Assembly: GCA_947449765.1 (NCBI GenBank)
Contig: CANFSP010000003.1
Coordinates: forward strand, 62,001-126,000
Origin: Actinomycetota bacterium
Lineage (GTDB): Bacteria; Actinomycetota; Actinomycetes; Actinomycetales; Microbacteriaceae
Reading direction: 5' to 3'
Length of the DNA stretch: 64,000 nt
Within the stretch, counting starts at the first letter, position 1; every line of letters begins with the position of its first letter. Of the stretch, positions 54,724-63,450 are shown piece by piece. The notes beneath the pieces were generated by a model that was not told the DNA's origin, did no database searches, and was given only the letters and a program-made list of their open reading frames with translations. Position numbers and translations under genes: made by a program.

Positions 54724-56184
54724 ATGAGCGCAACGATGCCTATCACTCTTTCCGAAAAGTCCTTTTTTGGTCAACCTCGTTCACTGGTCACCATTTTTGG
54801 TGTCGAGATGTGGGAGCGCTTTTCCTTCTACGGCATGCAGGGCATCCTGTTGCTGTATATGTTCTACCCAGCCAGCCAAGGGGGACTGGGGATCAGTGAA
54901 TCGGTCGCCGTCGGTGTGATCGGAGCATACGGTGGAAGCGTCTACCTGATGACCATCCTCGGGGCGTGGCTAGCGGATCGGCTTTTGGGCTCTGAGCGCG
55001 TGCTCTTTTACGCAGCAATCCTCGTGATGTTTGGCCATGTCGCGCTCGCGGTACTGCCGTCGTTTCTGGGTCTGGCCGTGGGCCTTATTTGCATCGCCAT
55101 TGGTGCTGGAGGCGTCAAATCGAACGCGACGAGCGTGGTGGGTCAGCTCTATGCACCCGGTGATGTGCGACGGGATGCCGGCTTCTCGCTTTACTATCTC
55201 GGAATCAACCTCGGCGCTTTTCTTGGTCCACTATTGACCGGTCTTCTGATGACCTCCTATGGATTCCACTGGGGTTTCGGTCTGGCTGCCGTCGGTATGG
55301 CGATCGGACTGACACAGTACTCATTTGGAAGACGAGCATTGCCACAATCCTCGAGAGAGGTGCCAAACCGGTTGCCTGCAGACCGACGCCTCCGCGTGGC
55401 ACTCATCGGCGTGGCGGGAATCGTCGTCATTATCGTCCTCACCGTCACTGGCGTCGTTCGCATTGACAACTTGTCGGGCATCATCATCGCAATTTCGGCG
55501 CTCGCCGCCGTCATCTACTTCGCGCTCATGCTCAGCAGCAAACGCGTGACGCCACTCGAGAAGTCGCGAGTTCTGGCATTTATTCCGCTCTTCATCGCTA
55601 GCGCGGCTTTTTGGGCCCTGTACCAGCAGCAATTCACGGTCGTGACGGTATTTGCGAACAATCAACTTGACTTGAACATATTTGGATGGACGATGCCCGT
55701 CGCGTGGGTGCAGTCGATAAATCCCGTGTTCATCATCGTGCTCTCCGGCGTGTTTGCCGCCCTGTGGACAAAACTTGGTTCTCGTCAGCCCAGTACGCCA
55801 GTCAAGTTTGGTCTGGGTGTTATTGGTGTGGGCATTGGTTTTCTCCTCTTTTTGCCTATCGCTCACGCCACAGAACACTCGGCTCCTCTGCTCGCGCTTG
55901 TGGGCATCCTCTTGGTATTTACCGTGTCGGAACTGCTCATCTCGCCAGTCGGTTTGTCAGCCGCAACAAAACTTGCGCCGGATGTCTTCCGCACGCAGAT
56001 GATTGCCCTGCTCTTTCTCGCCTCCGCACTCGGAACCGCTCTGTCGGGTGGGCTCGCACAGTTCTACAGTGAAGATACGTCGACGCTGTACTTCGCGATC
56101 TCGGGTATCGCGGCAGCTGCCCTCGGAGCGGTTCTCCTGATGCTCAGTCCGTGGGTTCGAAAGAAAATGAACGGAGTCAACTAA
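54724..56184 (+). CDS. POT family proton-dependent oligopeptide transporter
   Basis: A 486-residue MFS-type importer with about 14 hydrophobic segments. The family motif VEMWERFSFYGMQGILLLYM (the E-x-x-E-R-F-x-Y-Y signature, here with F for one Y) lies at about 27-47. It also has GAGGVKSNATSVVGQLY and the FSLYYLGINLGAF PTR2 pattern. The ATG is only 18 bases from the divergent oxidoreductase start, leaving very little room for a ribosome binding site; a leaderless transcript is possible. Imports di- and tripeptides. Confidence 0.93.
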   Translation: MSATMPITLSEKSFFGQPRSLVTIFGVEMWERFSFYGMQGILLLYMFYPASQGGLGISESVAVGVIGAYGGSVYLMTILGAWLADRLLGSERVLFYAAILVMFGHVALAVLPSFLGLAVGLICIAIGAGGVKSNATSVVGQLYAPGDVRRDAGFSLYYLGINLGAFLGPLLTGLLMTSYGFHWGFGLAAVGMAIGLTQYSFGRRALPQSSREVPNRLPADRRLRVALIGVAGIVVIIVLTVTGVVRIDNLSGIIIAISALAAVIYFALMLSSKRVTPLEKSRVLAFIPLFIASAAFWALYQQQFTVVTVFANNQLDLNIFGWTMPVAWVQSINPVFIIVLSGVFAALWTKLGSRQPSTPVKFGLGVIGVGIGFLLFLPIAHATEHSAPLLALVGILLVFTVSELLISPVGLSAATKLAPDVFRTQMIALLFLASALGTALSGGLAQFYSEDTSTLYFAISGIAAAALGAVLLMLSPWVRKKMNGVN

Positions 56185-57068
56185 TGGCCACACCATCCAC
56201 AAGTTCTGGAGCAGGGAAAATGCCGGAGACGCGAACATTCACCGACGAGTGGGGCGTTGAGATTACCTACGACGTTTACCTGGCGAAGACGTCTCGCGGA
56301 GTCATCCAGTTGGTTCATGGGCTCGGTGATCATGCCGGTCGCTACAACCACGTGGCCCAGGCATTCGTGAGCGCGGGCTTCACGGTCTACGCCATGGACG
56401 GGCGAGGCCATGGTCGAACCGGGGTTCAGCAATTCGGAGGTGACCTTAGTCAACTCGGACGCCTCGGGCCGGGAGGATTCCGCGCAGCCGTAGCGGACCT
56501 TCACCAGATGACCGAGGTGATTCGCGCGGATAATCCCACGAGCCCCATCGTGTACATCGGGCACAGCATGGGGTCGCTTTTCGGGCAGGTACTCATCAAC
56601 GATCACGCAGCTGACTTCGAGGCCGTGGTCTTTACGGGAAGCGCCTGGCGCCGACCCGGGTCGATGAACGCGGGAGATCTCAACAAACGATTTGCTGTTC
56701 CCGGGGGAACGGGTCACGAGTGGCTCAGTCGCGACCCTCAGGTGTGGAGCGATTTCGCCAAAGATCCGTGGACCTTTACGGCCGATGTTCTCAAACTCTG
56801 GGGGGTTGTGCAGGGACTCAAGCTATTCGGTCGGCCCTATCCTCACATGGCCCAAGTGCCTATTCTGTTGGCGGTCGGTTCAGACGATTCACTCGGTGGC
56901 GAAAAGAGCAACCTCTCACTCGCGGATGACTACATCCGTCGTGCTCATCAAGATGATGTGACGGTCATTGTCTATCCAGAAGCCCGCCACGAAATTTTTA
57001 ACGAGACAAACAAAACACAGGTTTTTGATGACATTGTCTCGTGGTTGATGGAGCGCGTCGGTCGATAG
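56184..57068 (+). CDS. alpha/beta hydrolase, monoglyceride lipase/lysophospholipase type
   Basis: A 294-residue cytoplasmic hydrolase. Start at ATG 56184 overlaps the transporter stop (TAATG). The serine hydrolase motif IGHSMGSLFGQV carries the nucleophile, preceded by LVHGLGDHAGRYNHVAQAF with the oxyanion loop. The acid and His are in VGSDDSLGG and PEARHEIFNE. The pattern is of the Hydrolase_4 family (monoacylglycerol lipase). Substrate unknown. pyrE follows after nine bases. Confidence 0.92.
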   Translation: MATPSTSSGAGKMPETRTFTDEWGVEITYDVYLAKTSRGVIQLVHGLGDHAGRYNHVAQAFVSAGFTVYAMDGRGHGRTGVQQFGGDLSQLGRLGPGGFRAAVADLHQMTEVIRADNPTSPIVYIGHSMGSLFGQVLINDHAADFEAVVFTGSAWRRPGSMNAGDLNKRFAVPGGTGHEWLSRDPQVWSDFAKDPWTFTADVLKLWGVVQGLKLFGRPYPHMAQVPILLAVGSDDSLGGEKSNLSLADDYIRRAHQDDVTVIVYPEARHEIFNETNKTQVFDDIVSWLMERVGR

Positions 57069-57077
57069 TCTGGATGC

Positions 57078-57626
57078 ATGTCTGACGCACGCGACAAGCT
57101 CATCGCCTATATTTCGCAGGACGCGGTATTCCATGGCGACTTTACGTTGACCAGTGGCAAGAAGGCCACGTACTACGTGGACCTTCGAAAAGTCAGTCTC
57201 GACCACCGGGTTGCGCCGCTCATTGGTGAAGTCATGCTCGAGCTCATCCAACAGATACCAGACGTTGATGCGGTCGGCGGGCTCACCATGGGGGCGGACC
57301 CGATTGCGACGTCAATTCTTCATGCTGGAGCATCGCGGGGAAAATCGATCGATGCGTTCGTCGTTCGAAAAGAGCCTAAGGATCATGGTCGAGGTCGTCA
57401 GGTCGAAGGACCAGATGTATCTGGTAAGCGCGTGGTGGTCGTTGAAGACACCTCAACGACGGGCGGTTCGCCTCTGACCGCAATCGCGGCGCTTGAACGC
57501 GAAGGAGCAACCGTAGTCGGCGTGGCAGTCGTGGTCGATCGCAACACAGGCGCGAAAGAGCGCATTGAAGCCGAGGGATATCCCTATTTCGCAGCGATTG
57601 GTTTGAGTGATCTGGGATTGGTCTAA
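57078..57626 (+). CDS. pyrE: orotate phosphoribosyltransferase
   Basis: A 182-residue enzyme of UMP synthesis that joins orotate and PRPP. PRPP-binding motif VVVVEDTSTTGGSPLTAI is clear, and TLTSGKKATYYVDLRK plus FVVRKEPKDHGRGRQVEG are family landmarks. Starts with ATG at 57078. It lies between a hydrolase and a septum-formation-like gene, unlinked to the pyr operon. Confidence 0.96.
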   Translation: MSDARDKLIAYISQDAVFHGDFTLTSGKKATYYVDLRKVSLDHRVAPLIGEVMLELIQQIPDVDAVGGLTMGADPIATSILHAGASRGKSIDAFVVRKEPKDHGRGRQVEGPDVSGKRVVVVEDTSTTGGSPLTAIAALEREGATVVGVAVVVDRNTGAKERIEAEGYPYFAAIGLSDLGLV

Positions 57627-57629
57627 ACC

Positions 57630-58184
57630 GTGATTCGTCGACAACGCATGTGGACGTGGGCAGCGTTCGTCGTGACTGCGGTCGTGATAGGCCTGGGGAT
57701 TGGCTGGGGTTGGCAGGCACTTGCCGCCACGAGTGAGCATTCCCGAACGAACGCGACTGAAGCCGCCTCATCTCGCTCGACGAGCCCGACTCCCGCAGAG
57801 GCTGGCGGTGATCACCTCGGTTGGCGTGCGTGGCACTCCCTTACCGGGGGTGAATGCCTCAGTTCGTTTGTGGATCCGTGGCAGGCGCAGTACCTCGTTG
57901 TTTCATGTGAAACCTTGCATCAGGCCCAAGTCCTCGATGCGCAAAAACTCACGTCAAACACCGGCTACCCGGGGTTTGACGCACTCGTCGAGCTCACCGC
58001 CGAGAAATGTCACGGTCTTGGACTCATCGATAGAGACGCGTACCCGGCACTCGGTCAACTCACGATTGCGCGCACTTTTCCGCAGAACGCCAGTGAGTGG
58101 GATGCTCATCCCACGTATCTCTGCATTGCCGCTGCACCCGCGAACACTTTCTTCGACCGCAGTGTGCTCGCCGTCGCACCCTAA
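57630..58184 (+). CDS. membrane-anchored septum-formation-like protein
   Basis: A 184-residue protein, GTG start 57630, three bases after pyrE. A signal anchor or signal peptide covers about 8-34. After a Ser/Thr/Pro linker (about 40-60), the extracytoplasmic domain contains GGECLSSFVDPWQAQYLVVSCETLHQAQVL, which matches the Cys-Leu...Val-x-Cys...His-x-x-x-Val pattern of the septum formation (DUF4190-associated) family. Four Cys may form two disulfides (GECL, VSCE, EKCHG, TYLCI). Exact function unproven. Confidence 0.75.
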   Translation: MIRRQRMWTWAAFVVTAVVIGLGIGWGWQALAATSEHSRTNATEAASSRSTSPTPAEAGGDHLGWRAWHSLTGGECLSSFVDPWQAQYLVVSCETLHQAQVLDAQKLTSNTGYPGFDALVELTAEKCHGLGLIDRDAYPALGQLTIARTFPQNASEWDAHPTYLCIAAAPANTFFDRSVLAVAP

Positions 58185-58208
58185 AAGCACATTGACGGCT
58201 CACAGCGG

Positions 58209-59174
58209 TCACGGGATGAGAAGGAGTTTTCCCGTGGTCTTCCGGGCCGCGAGATCTTCGTGAGCCCGATGGGCGTCGGCAAGCGGGTACCGTCCATCCA
58301 CACGCACGCTCACACGACCGGAGAGAACGTCGTCGCACACAGTGTTCCAGCGCCACGCACGCTCTATCGGATCGACGACGAAGTCGAAGAGGGATGGTCG
58401 TGTTACGACAAGTGACCCGCCACGGACGAGACGACTAATGTCAAACGGCTCGACCGCACCGGATGCGCTCCCAAATGACACGAGGGTCCCACGACGTTTG
58501 AGTGATGCGAGCGAGCCATCGAATGTAGTGCGCCCAACACCGTCATAAACGACGTCGACGCCGGTGCCGTCGGTAAGTTCGCGTACACGCGTGGCGAAGT
58601 CGGTGTAGTCGAGCACGTGATCTGCTCCCGCCTCGCGTGACAGCCGTGCTTTGTCGGGCGAGGAGACAGTGGTGATGACAGTCGCTCCCCGCGACTTGGC
58701 CATCTGCGTGAGAACCAGTCCAACACCACCAGCGCCGGCGTGGATCAGGCAGGTGTCGCCCGCGTTGAGGTGGAACGCCCCGTCGACGAGGTAATGCGCG
58801 GTCATGGCCTGCATGGGGATGGCTGCTGCCGTGAGGTCATCCATTTCAGCCGGGACCGGCAAGCACAGGCGAGCAGGTGCAATGACGTACTCGGCATAGC
58901 TTCCGGTGTTGTCGGGGAAGGCGACGCGATCGCCTACGGCAACCGTGGTGACGTCTGCGCCAATCGCGGCCACGGTTCCGGATGCCTCAGCCCCCGGGAC
59001 TCCAGGAAGGACGACGGGATACTTTCCTTCCCGACGATAGATGTCGATGTAGTTGACGCCAGCGGCGGCAACCTTCACCACGACCTCGTCGCGCGCGGGG
59101 ACGGGCATCGGGACTTCTACGAACTCGAGTACGTCGGGTCCGCCAAATTCAGAGACAACAATTGCGTGAGGCAT
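58209..59174 (-). CDS. NADPH:quinone oxidoreductase (zinc-free MDR family)
   Basis: A 321-residue medium-chain dehydrogenase/reductase without zinc ligands. Start is ATG 59174 (MPHAIVVSEFGGPDVLEF), standard for QOR. The nucleotide fold is HAGAGGVGLVLTQMAKSRGATVITTVSS, and the family motif GVNYIDIYRREGKYP is present. It reduces quinones with NADPH, likely in oxidative stress defence. Its start codon overlaps the divergent gene region. Confidence 0.94.
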   Translation of the reverse strand: MPHAIVVSEFGGPDVLEFVEVPMPVPARDEVVVKVAAAGVNYIDIYRREGKYPVVLPGVPGAEASGTVAAIGADVTTVAVGDRVAFPDNTGSYAEYVIAPARLCLPVPAEMDDLTAAAIPMQAMTAHYLVDGAFHLNAGDTCLIHAGAGGVGLVLTQMAKSRGATVITTVSSPDKARLSREAGADHVLDYTDFATRVRELTDGTGVDVVYDGVGRTTFDGSLASLKRRGTLVSFGSASGAVEPFDISRLVRGGSLVVTRPSLFDFVVDPIERAWRWNTVCDDVLSGRVSVRVDGRYPLADAHRAHEDLAARKTTGKLLLIP

Positions 59175-59199
59175 GCCTCCATTCTGTAGCCTGAGGGCT

Positions 59200-59826
59200 G
59201 TGTCTGCTGCAGATGAATTGAGCGCCAACGGTGTTGGCCCCTGGGTCGGCGAGTGGCCATCGGATGATTTTTACGACCCTGACCTTCTGAGAAACGGTGA
59301 CAGCCGAAACGTGGTCGACCGTTATCGCTATTGGCGCATGGATGCCATCGTTGCGGACCTTGACCAACAGCGTCACCCGTTTCACGTGGCGATAGAAAAT
59401 TGGCAACACGACATGAACATTGGGTCCATTGTGCGAAGCGCGAACGCCTTTGGCGCCGACACGGTGCACATCATCGGTCGTAAGCGCTGGAATAAACGCG
59501 GAGCGATGGTCACTGATCGATATCAACATGTTCTTCACCACGAAACGGTCGAGGAATTTTCTCAGTGGATGCGCGCCGAAGGCATCCCCATCATCGCCAT
59601 CGATAATGCTCCCGGTTGCGTCAAAATCGAAACCACAGCACTCCCTGAGCGTTGTGCATTTTTGTTCGGGCAAGAGGGCCCAGGGCTTTCGGCCGAAGCA
59701 ATTGCGGCTTCAGAAGTCATGCTCGAGATTAGCCAGTTCGGTTCGACCCGCTCGATAAACGCATCCGCCGCCGCCGCGGTCACGATGCACAGCTGGATTA
59801 TGCAGCACGTGAGCTTTGAGCCGTGA
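59200..59826 (+). CDS. SpoU/TrmH-family RNA 2'-O-methyltransferase
   Basis: A 208-residue SPOUT methyltransferase from GTG 59200 (GAGGG just upstream); ATG 59173 would add nine residues and overlap the divergent start. All three SpoU motifs are present: NIGSIVRSANAFGAD, LFGQEGPGLSAEAI, and STRSINASAAAAVTMHSW. An N-terminal extension of about 50 residues precedes the domain. Target (tRNA or 23S rRNA) is not determinable from sequence. Confidence 0.9.
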   Translation: MSAADELSANGVGPWVGEWPSDDFYDPDLLRNGDSRNVVDRYRYWRMDAIVADLDQQRHPFHVAIENWQHDMNIGSIVRSANAFGADTVHIIGRKRWNKRGAMVTDRYQHVLHHETVEEFSQWMRAEGIPIIAIDNAPGCVKIETTALPERCAFLFGQEGPGLSAEAIAASEVMLEISQFGSTRSINASAAAAVTMHSWIMQHVSFEP

Positions 59827-59906
59827 GCATTACCGCCGGATAGAATAAAGCCCAGGCTTTCGCACGAGACGAGTAAAGCCAGAACAAATCCTCAGGAGAG
59901 TCCGGC

Positions 59907-61190
59907 ATGCCAGCAATCGTTCTCATTGGCGCCCAGTGGGGCGACGAGGGTAAAGGCAAAGCCACTGATCTGCTCGCCGATCGCATCGATTACGTCGTGA
60001 AGTTCAATGGCGGAAATAATGCCGGTCACACGGTCGTCATCGGAGACGAAAAGTACGCGCTTCATTTGTTGCCGTCGGGAATCCTCACGCCTGGCGTGAC
60101 CCCGGTGATTTCAAACGGCGTGGTGATTGATCTCGAAGTCTTGTTTGCTGAGCTTGATGCGCTCTCCTCGCGCGGCATTGATGTTTCCGGCCTGCGCGTG
60201 AGCGCAAACGCCCACGTCATCACCGCGTACCATCGGACACTTGATAAGGTCACCGAGCGCTTCCTCGGCAAGCGACAAATCGGCACCACGGGTCGCGGAA
60301 TTGGGCCGGCTTACGCCGACAAAATCAATCGTGTCGGTATCCGCATTCAAGACATATTTGACGAAGGCATTCTCCGACAGAAGGTGGAAGCCGCCCTTGA
60401 GATTAAAAACCACCTGTTGCTCAAGATTTACAATCGCCGCGCGATCGTGGCCGATGACGTGGTCAACGACCTGCTCTCCTATGCGGAACGCCTGCGACCC
60501 CTCGTTGCGGACACTGCACTCGAACTGAATGATGCTCTCGATGCCCAGAAGATCGTTCTCTTCGAAGGCGGTCAGGCGACCATGCTTGATGTTGATCACG
60601 GAACATATCCGTTTGTGACCAGCTCAAGTGCGACGGCCGGTGGCGCCTCCACTGGATCGGGCATCGGACCGAATCGTATCGAACGAGTTATCGCGGTCAT
60701 TAAGGCGTACACCACTCGAGTTGGCTCCGGTCCGTTTCCGACCGAGCTTTTCGATGACTCGGGTGAATTCCTGCGGGCAAAGGGCTTTGAGTTTGGAACA
60801 ACGACGGGACGACCGCGTCGCTGCGGATGGTACGACGCGCCCATCGCCAGATACACCTCTCGCATCAACGGGGTGACCGACTTTGTGCTCACAAAATTGG
60901 ATGTTCTCACCGGCCTCGACGAAATACCCGTGTGTGTCGCGTATCAAGTCGGCGACAAGCGCTTTGACGAGATGCCGGTCAATCAAACCGATTTCCACCA
61001 TGCGCAGCCCATTTATGAAATGTTCCCTGGCTGGACCGAAGACATCACGAGCGCGAGAAGTTTCGACGACCTACCTGTCAATGCCCAAAAGTACGTCCGA
61101 GCCATTGAATCTATGAGTGGCGCTCGCTTCTCGGCAATCGGGGTCGGCCCCGCGCGCGACGCGATCATCGTGCTGCATGACCTTGTCTAG
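59907..61190 (+). CDS. purA: adenylosuccinate synthetase
   Basis: A 427-residue GTP-dependent enzyme for the first step from IMP to AMP. N-terminal [14 protein letters not shown] is the GTP-binding P-loop, followed by [12 protein letters not shown] and [16 protein letters not shown]. Strong ribosome binding site CAGGAGAG before ATG. With purB (46316) both IMP-to-AMP enzymes are in the window but separate. Confidence 0.97.
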   Translation: MPAIVLIGAQWGDEGKGKATDLLADRIDYVVKFNGGNNAGHTVVIGDEKYALHLLPSGILTPGVTPVISNGVVIDLEVLFAELDALSSRGIDVSGLRVSANAHVITAYHRTLDKVTERFLGKRQIGTTGRGIGPAYADKINRVGIRIQDIFDEGILRQKVEAALEIKNHLLLKIYNRRAIVADDVVNDLLSYAERLRPLVADTALELNDALDAQKIVLFEGGQATMLDVDHGTYPFVTSSSATAGGASTGSGIGPNRIERVIAVIKAYTTRVGSGPFPTELFDDSGEFLRAKGFEFGTTTGRPRRCGWYDAPIARYTSRINGVTDFVLTKLDVLTGLDEIPVCVAYQVGDKRFDEMPVNQTDFHHAQPIYEMFPGWTEDITSARSFDDLPVNAQKYVRAIESMSGARFSAIGVGPARDAIIVLHDLV

Positions 61191-61220
61191 GAAGGCGCGC
61201 GCAGCAACCGGCGAGGCGGA

Positions 61221-62315
61221 CTAGCCGGCTTGTCCGAGAGGGCAATCGAATGGGTCGCGCGCTGCGAGGCCAACTCGATTGAGGTATTCGACGACTCGAG
61301 CGTATGAGCCCAGCATGGTCGTCTCCGTGTAGGTCAGCCCCTCGCTGGCACAGGCGGCACGAACCAGAGTGCGTGCCGTGTGCAGGTGAGGCCTCGCCAT
61401 TCCGGGGAACAGATGGTGCTCTATTTGCATGTTGAGTCCCCCGTAGAGAAGGCTCATGCCGAAGCCGCCACGGATATTCCGGGATGTCATGACTTGGCGA
61501 CGCAAGAAGTCCACCCGAACGCCGTTACCGATGAGGGGCATCCCCTTGTGGTTTGGAGCGAACGATGCGCCCATATAAACACCAAATACAGCCAGCTGGA
61601 CGCCAACGAAAGCGAAGCCCAATCCCACGGGCAACAGCGTGAAGATGATGGCTAGATATATGCCGAGTCGAAGCCCGATAAGGGTGAGCTCGAGGCTCCG
61701 GCCTCTGATGTGGCGTCGCTCAAAGAGCCCCATGATTGATCGGGCGTGAAGGTTGAGCCCTTCTAGGGTGAGTAGTGGAAAGAACAGATAACCCTGTCTG
61801 CGTGTAATCCACGCGAGAAAACCCCGTTGCATGGCCGCATCAGCCTCGGTGAATGAGATGGTATCCACCTCGATATCCGGGTCTTTGCCGATGGTGTTTG
61901 GGTGTTGGTGATGGCGCGTATGTTTGTTCATCCACCAGGCGTAGCTAATTCCCACAACACCGGCGGCGAGGATGCGTCCAACTCGATCGTTGGTTTTTCC
62001 TGAGACGAACACCTGACGGTGAGACGTCTCGTGAGTGAGAAACGCAAATTGAGTGAGGACCGCACCCAGCGCTCCCGCGATGATGAGCTGATACCAGGTG
62101 TCTCCGAGAAGCCAAAAACCAACCCCCAGTGCCGCCGTAGCGATGACGAGAGAAGAAAACACGATGGCGTAGAACCCGCGAGCTCGTCGCATTAGGCCGA
62201 GCTCTTTCGCAGTGGAGAGAAGCCTGGCGTAGGCGCTCGGCGAGGGAGCAGTCCCGGGTGTGCGGCTCGTTGAATTGCGCAGCGGTCCGAGGGTAGAGCT
62301 GATGACGTTCGTCAT
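61221..62315 (-). CDS. membrane fatty acid desaturase
   Basis: A 364-residue acyl-lipid or acyl-CoA desaturase with four-plus hydrophobic segments. The three histidine boxes binding the di-iron centre are intact: HETSH (near 110), HTRHHQHPN, and QIEHHLFPG. ATG 62315 is used; TTG 62324 is an alternative. No cytochrome b5 domain. It probably introduces double bonds for membrane fluidity in the cold. Divergent from the repeat protein at 62516, with the palindrome at 62474 in between. Confidence 0.93.
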   Translation of the reverse strand: MTNVISSTLGPLRNSTSRTPGTAPSPSAYARLLSTAKELGLMRRARGFYAIVFSSLVIATAALGVGFWLLGDTWYQLIIAGALGAVLTQFAFLTHETSHRQVFVSGKTNDRVGRILAAGVVGISYAWWMNKHTRHHQHPNTIGKDPDIEVDTISFTEADAAMQRGFLAWITRRQGYLFFPLLTLEGLNLHARSIMGLFERRHIRGRSLELTLIGLRLGIYLAIIFTLLPVGLGFAFVGVQLAVFGVYMGASFAPNHKGMPLIGNGVRVDFLRRQVMTSRNIRGGFGMSLLYGGLNMQIEHHLFPGMARPHLHTARTLVRAACASEGLTYTETTMLGSYARVVEYLNRVGLAARDPFDCPLGQAG

Positions 62316-62473
62316 AAGTGCCAAATCTGTGGTGTCGACGTCGACATTCCAGCCGGCAAGTGAAGAAAAATTATCCTACGTCCACGGTAACCCACGTAAC
62401 CTGCGAATTGATCCTTTCCGGCAAAACGTTTCGGTCTACTTGGTGAACTCTGAGAGATTTCTGTGAACGCATA

Positions 62474-62498
62474 GAAATTAGACTTTTAGTCTAATTTC
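62474..62498. promoter_or_regulatory. perfect inverted repeat upstream of the repeat protein gene
   Basis: Arms GAAATTAGAC and GTCTAATTTC are perfectly complementary and separated by TTTTA. The 25-base site lies 18 bases before the ATG at 62516 and about 160 bases from the divergent desaturase start. It resembles a TetR/MarR-type operator; no regulator gene is nearby. It could also form a weak AT-rich hairpin in the leader. Confidence 0.55.
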
Positions 62499-62515
62499 CG
62501 GCGTAGCATCGAGAT

Positions 62516-63016
62516 ATGAAATCCACTCAAGACAAAAACAAGAAACGGCGTCGCGCGATTATCCTGTGGATTGCCGGCGGCGTCACAGCCTTTCTCGCGC
62601 TGGGCATTCTGGGTTTTGGAATGGACCCGAATGACTTGACAGGCGTCAACGCGTCTGCCGAAACTGCAACCGTGTTGCCTCATGATGTTGCGGCGGCCGA
62701 TAAGTCGACACAAGATGCAGCTTATGTTCCGGCGGGCAATGTCGCTCCGGATCCGACGCCGGCACCAACCCCGGCTCCGACACCGACACCGGCACCTACT
62801 CCGGACCCGACGCCGACGCCGGCGCCAACCCCGGACCCCACCCCTGCACCCACCCCGGATCCGACGCCTGCTCCCACCCCGGACCCCACACCCGCTCCGA
62901 ACCCGGCACCTGACGACAACTCGGGCGGAGATGGTCACGATTGTGATCACACCACGGACGGCTCAAACCACGCGCAGAATCACCACGGCAGCGTCTCATC
63001 GCACGGGGATGACTAA
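62516..63016 (+). CDS. membrane-anchored Pro-Thr-Ala repeat protein
   Basis: A 166-residue protein. It has a very basic cytoplasmic start ([12 protein letters not shown]), one transmembrane helix or signal sequence at about 14-34, and an outside region. Residues 78-132 are a PTPAP/PDPTP repeat, a stiff extended spacer typical of cell wall proteins. The tail is Asp/His-rich ([13 protein letters not shown]), which could bind metal ions. No enzymatic domain is visible. I do not recognise a family. Function unknown. Confidence 0.75.
   Translation: MKSTQDKNKKRRRAIILWIAGGVTAFLALGILGFGMDPNDLTGVNASAETATVLPHDVAAADKSTQDAAYVPAGNVAPDPTPAPTPAPTPTPAPTPDPTPTPAPTPDPTPAPTPDPTPAPTPDPTPAPNPAPDDNSGGDGHDCDHTTDGSNHAQNHHGSVSSHGDD
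62750..62910 (+). repeat. Pro-rich codon repeat (P-T-P-A / P-D-P-T)
   Basis: DNA encodes about 55 residues of [10 protein letters not shown]-like units made of near-repeated CCN-ACN/GAC-CCN codons. Such a region is prone to length variation between strains by slippage. Confidence 0.85.
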
Positions 63017-63041
63017 AGCACGACACCTCAACAGTGCCGCG

Positions 63042-63079
63042 TGGGTGCCCTGGCTCTACAACTCGAGCCGGGGCACCCA
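63042..63079 (+). terminator. strong hairpin between the repeat protein and chorismate mutase
   Basis: TGGGTGCCC (63042-63050) pairs with GGGCACCCA (63071-63079), and GGCTC (63052-63056) with GAGCC (63065-63069), with a T-G wobble between. The loop is eight bases. No T-run follows, so it may be a terminator without U-tail or a leader structure. Confidence 0.5.
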
Positions 63080-63106
63080 TGCGTCGCGTGCGATAAAGTC
63101 GATGGC

Positions 63107-63421
63107 ATGAACGCACACTCGCCTGACTTGGATCCCGTCGTCCTTAGCCAGCTGACGAGTTTGCGCAAAAGCATTGACAATGTCGATGCAGCGCTGATTC
63201 ACTTACTCGCGGAACGCTTCAAATTCACTCAGGCCGTTGGACAGCTCAAAGCCGAACACAATTTGCCGCCATCAGACCCCGATCGTGAAAAGCGGCAGGT
63301 GGAACGGCTTCGCACCCTCGCCGTTGAGGCAAACCTTGATCCCGAGTTTGCCGAAAAATGGTTCAATTTTGTGGTCGAGCAGGTCATTAAGCACCACGTG
63401 GAAATCGCGAGAGAGAACTAG
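63107..63421 (+). CDS. aroQ: chorismate mutase (AroQ class)
   Basis: A 104-residue all-helical enzyme that makes prephenate. ATG 63107 is selected. The AroQ pattern is LRKSIDNVDAALIHLLAERFKFTQAVGQLKAEHNLPPSDPDREKRQVERL, with active-site Arg and Lys, and the last helix ends VEQVIKHHVEIAREN. Length is standard for the stand-alone actinobacterial type. Confidence 0.94.
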   Translation: MNAHSPDLDPVVLSQLTSLRKSIDNVDAALIHLLAERFKFTQAVGQLKAEHNLPPSDPDREKRQVERLRTLAVEANLDPEFAEKWFNFVVEQVIKHHVEIAREN

Positions 63422-63450
63422 CCCCCCGGGATGGTAACGAGTGCTCGTCG

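Noticed and set aside
62750-62910. CRISPR-like array
   Set aside because: Repeats are short codon repeats in a coding frame without regular unique spacers.
62722-62919. Minus-strand Gly/Ala/Val/Ser repeat frame
   Set aside because: It is the antisense of the Pro-Thr-Ala repeat coding region and has no ribosome binding site.
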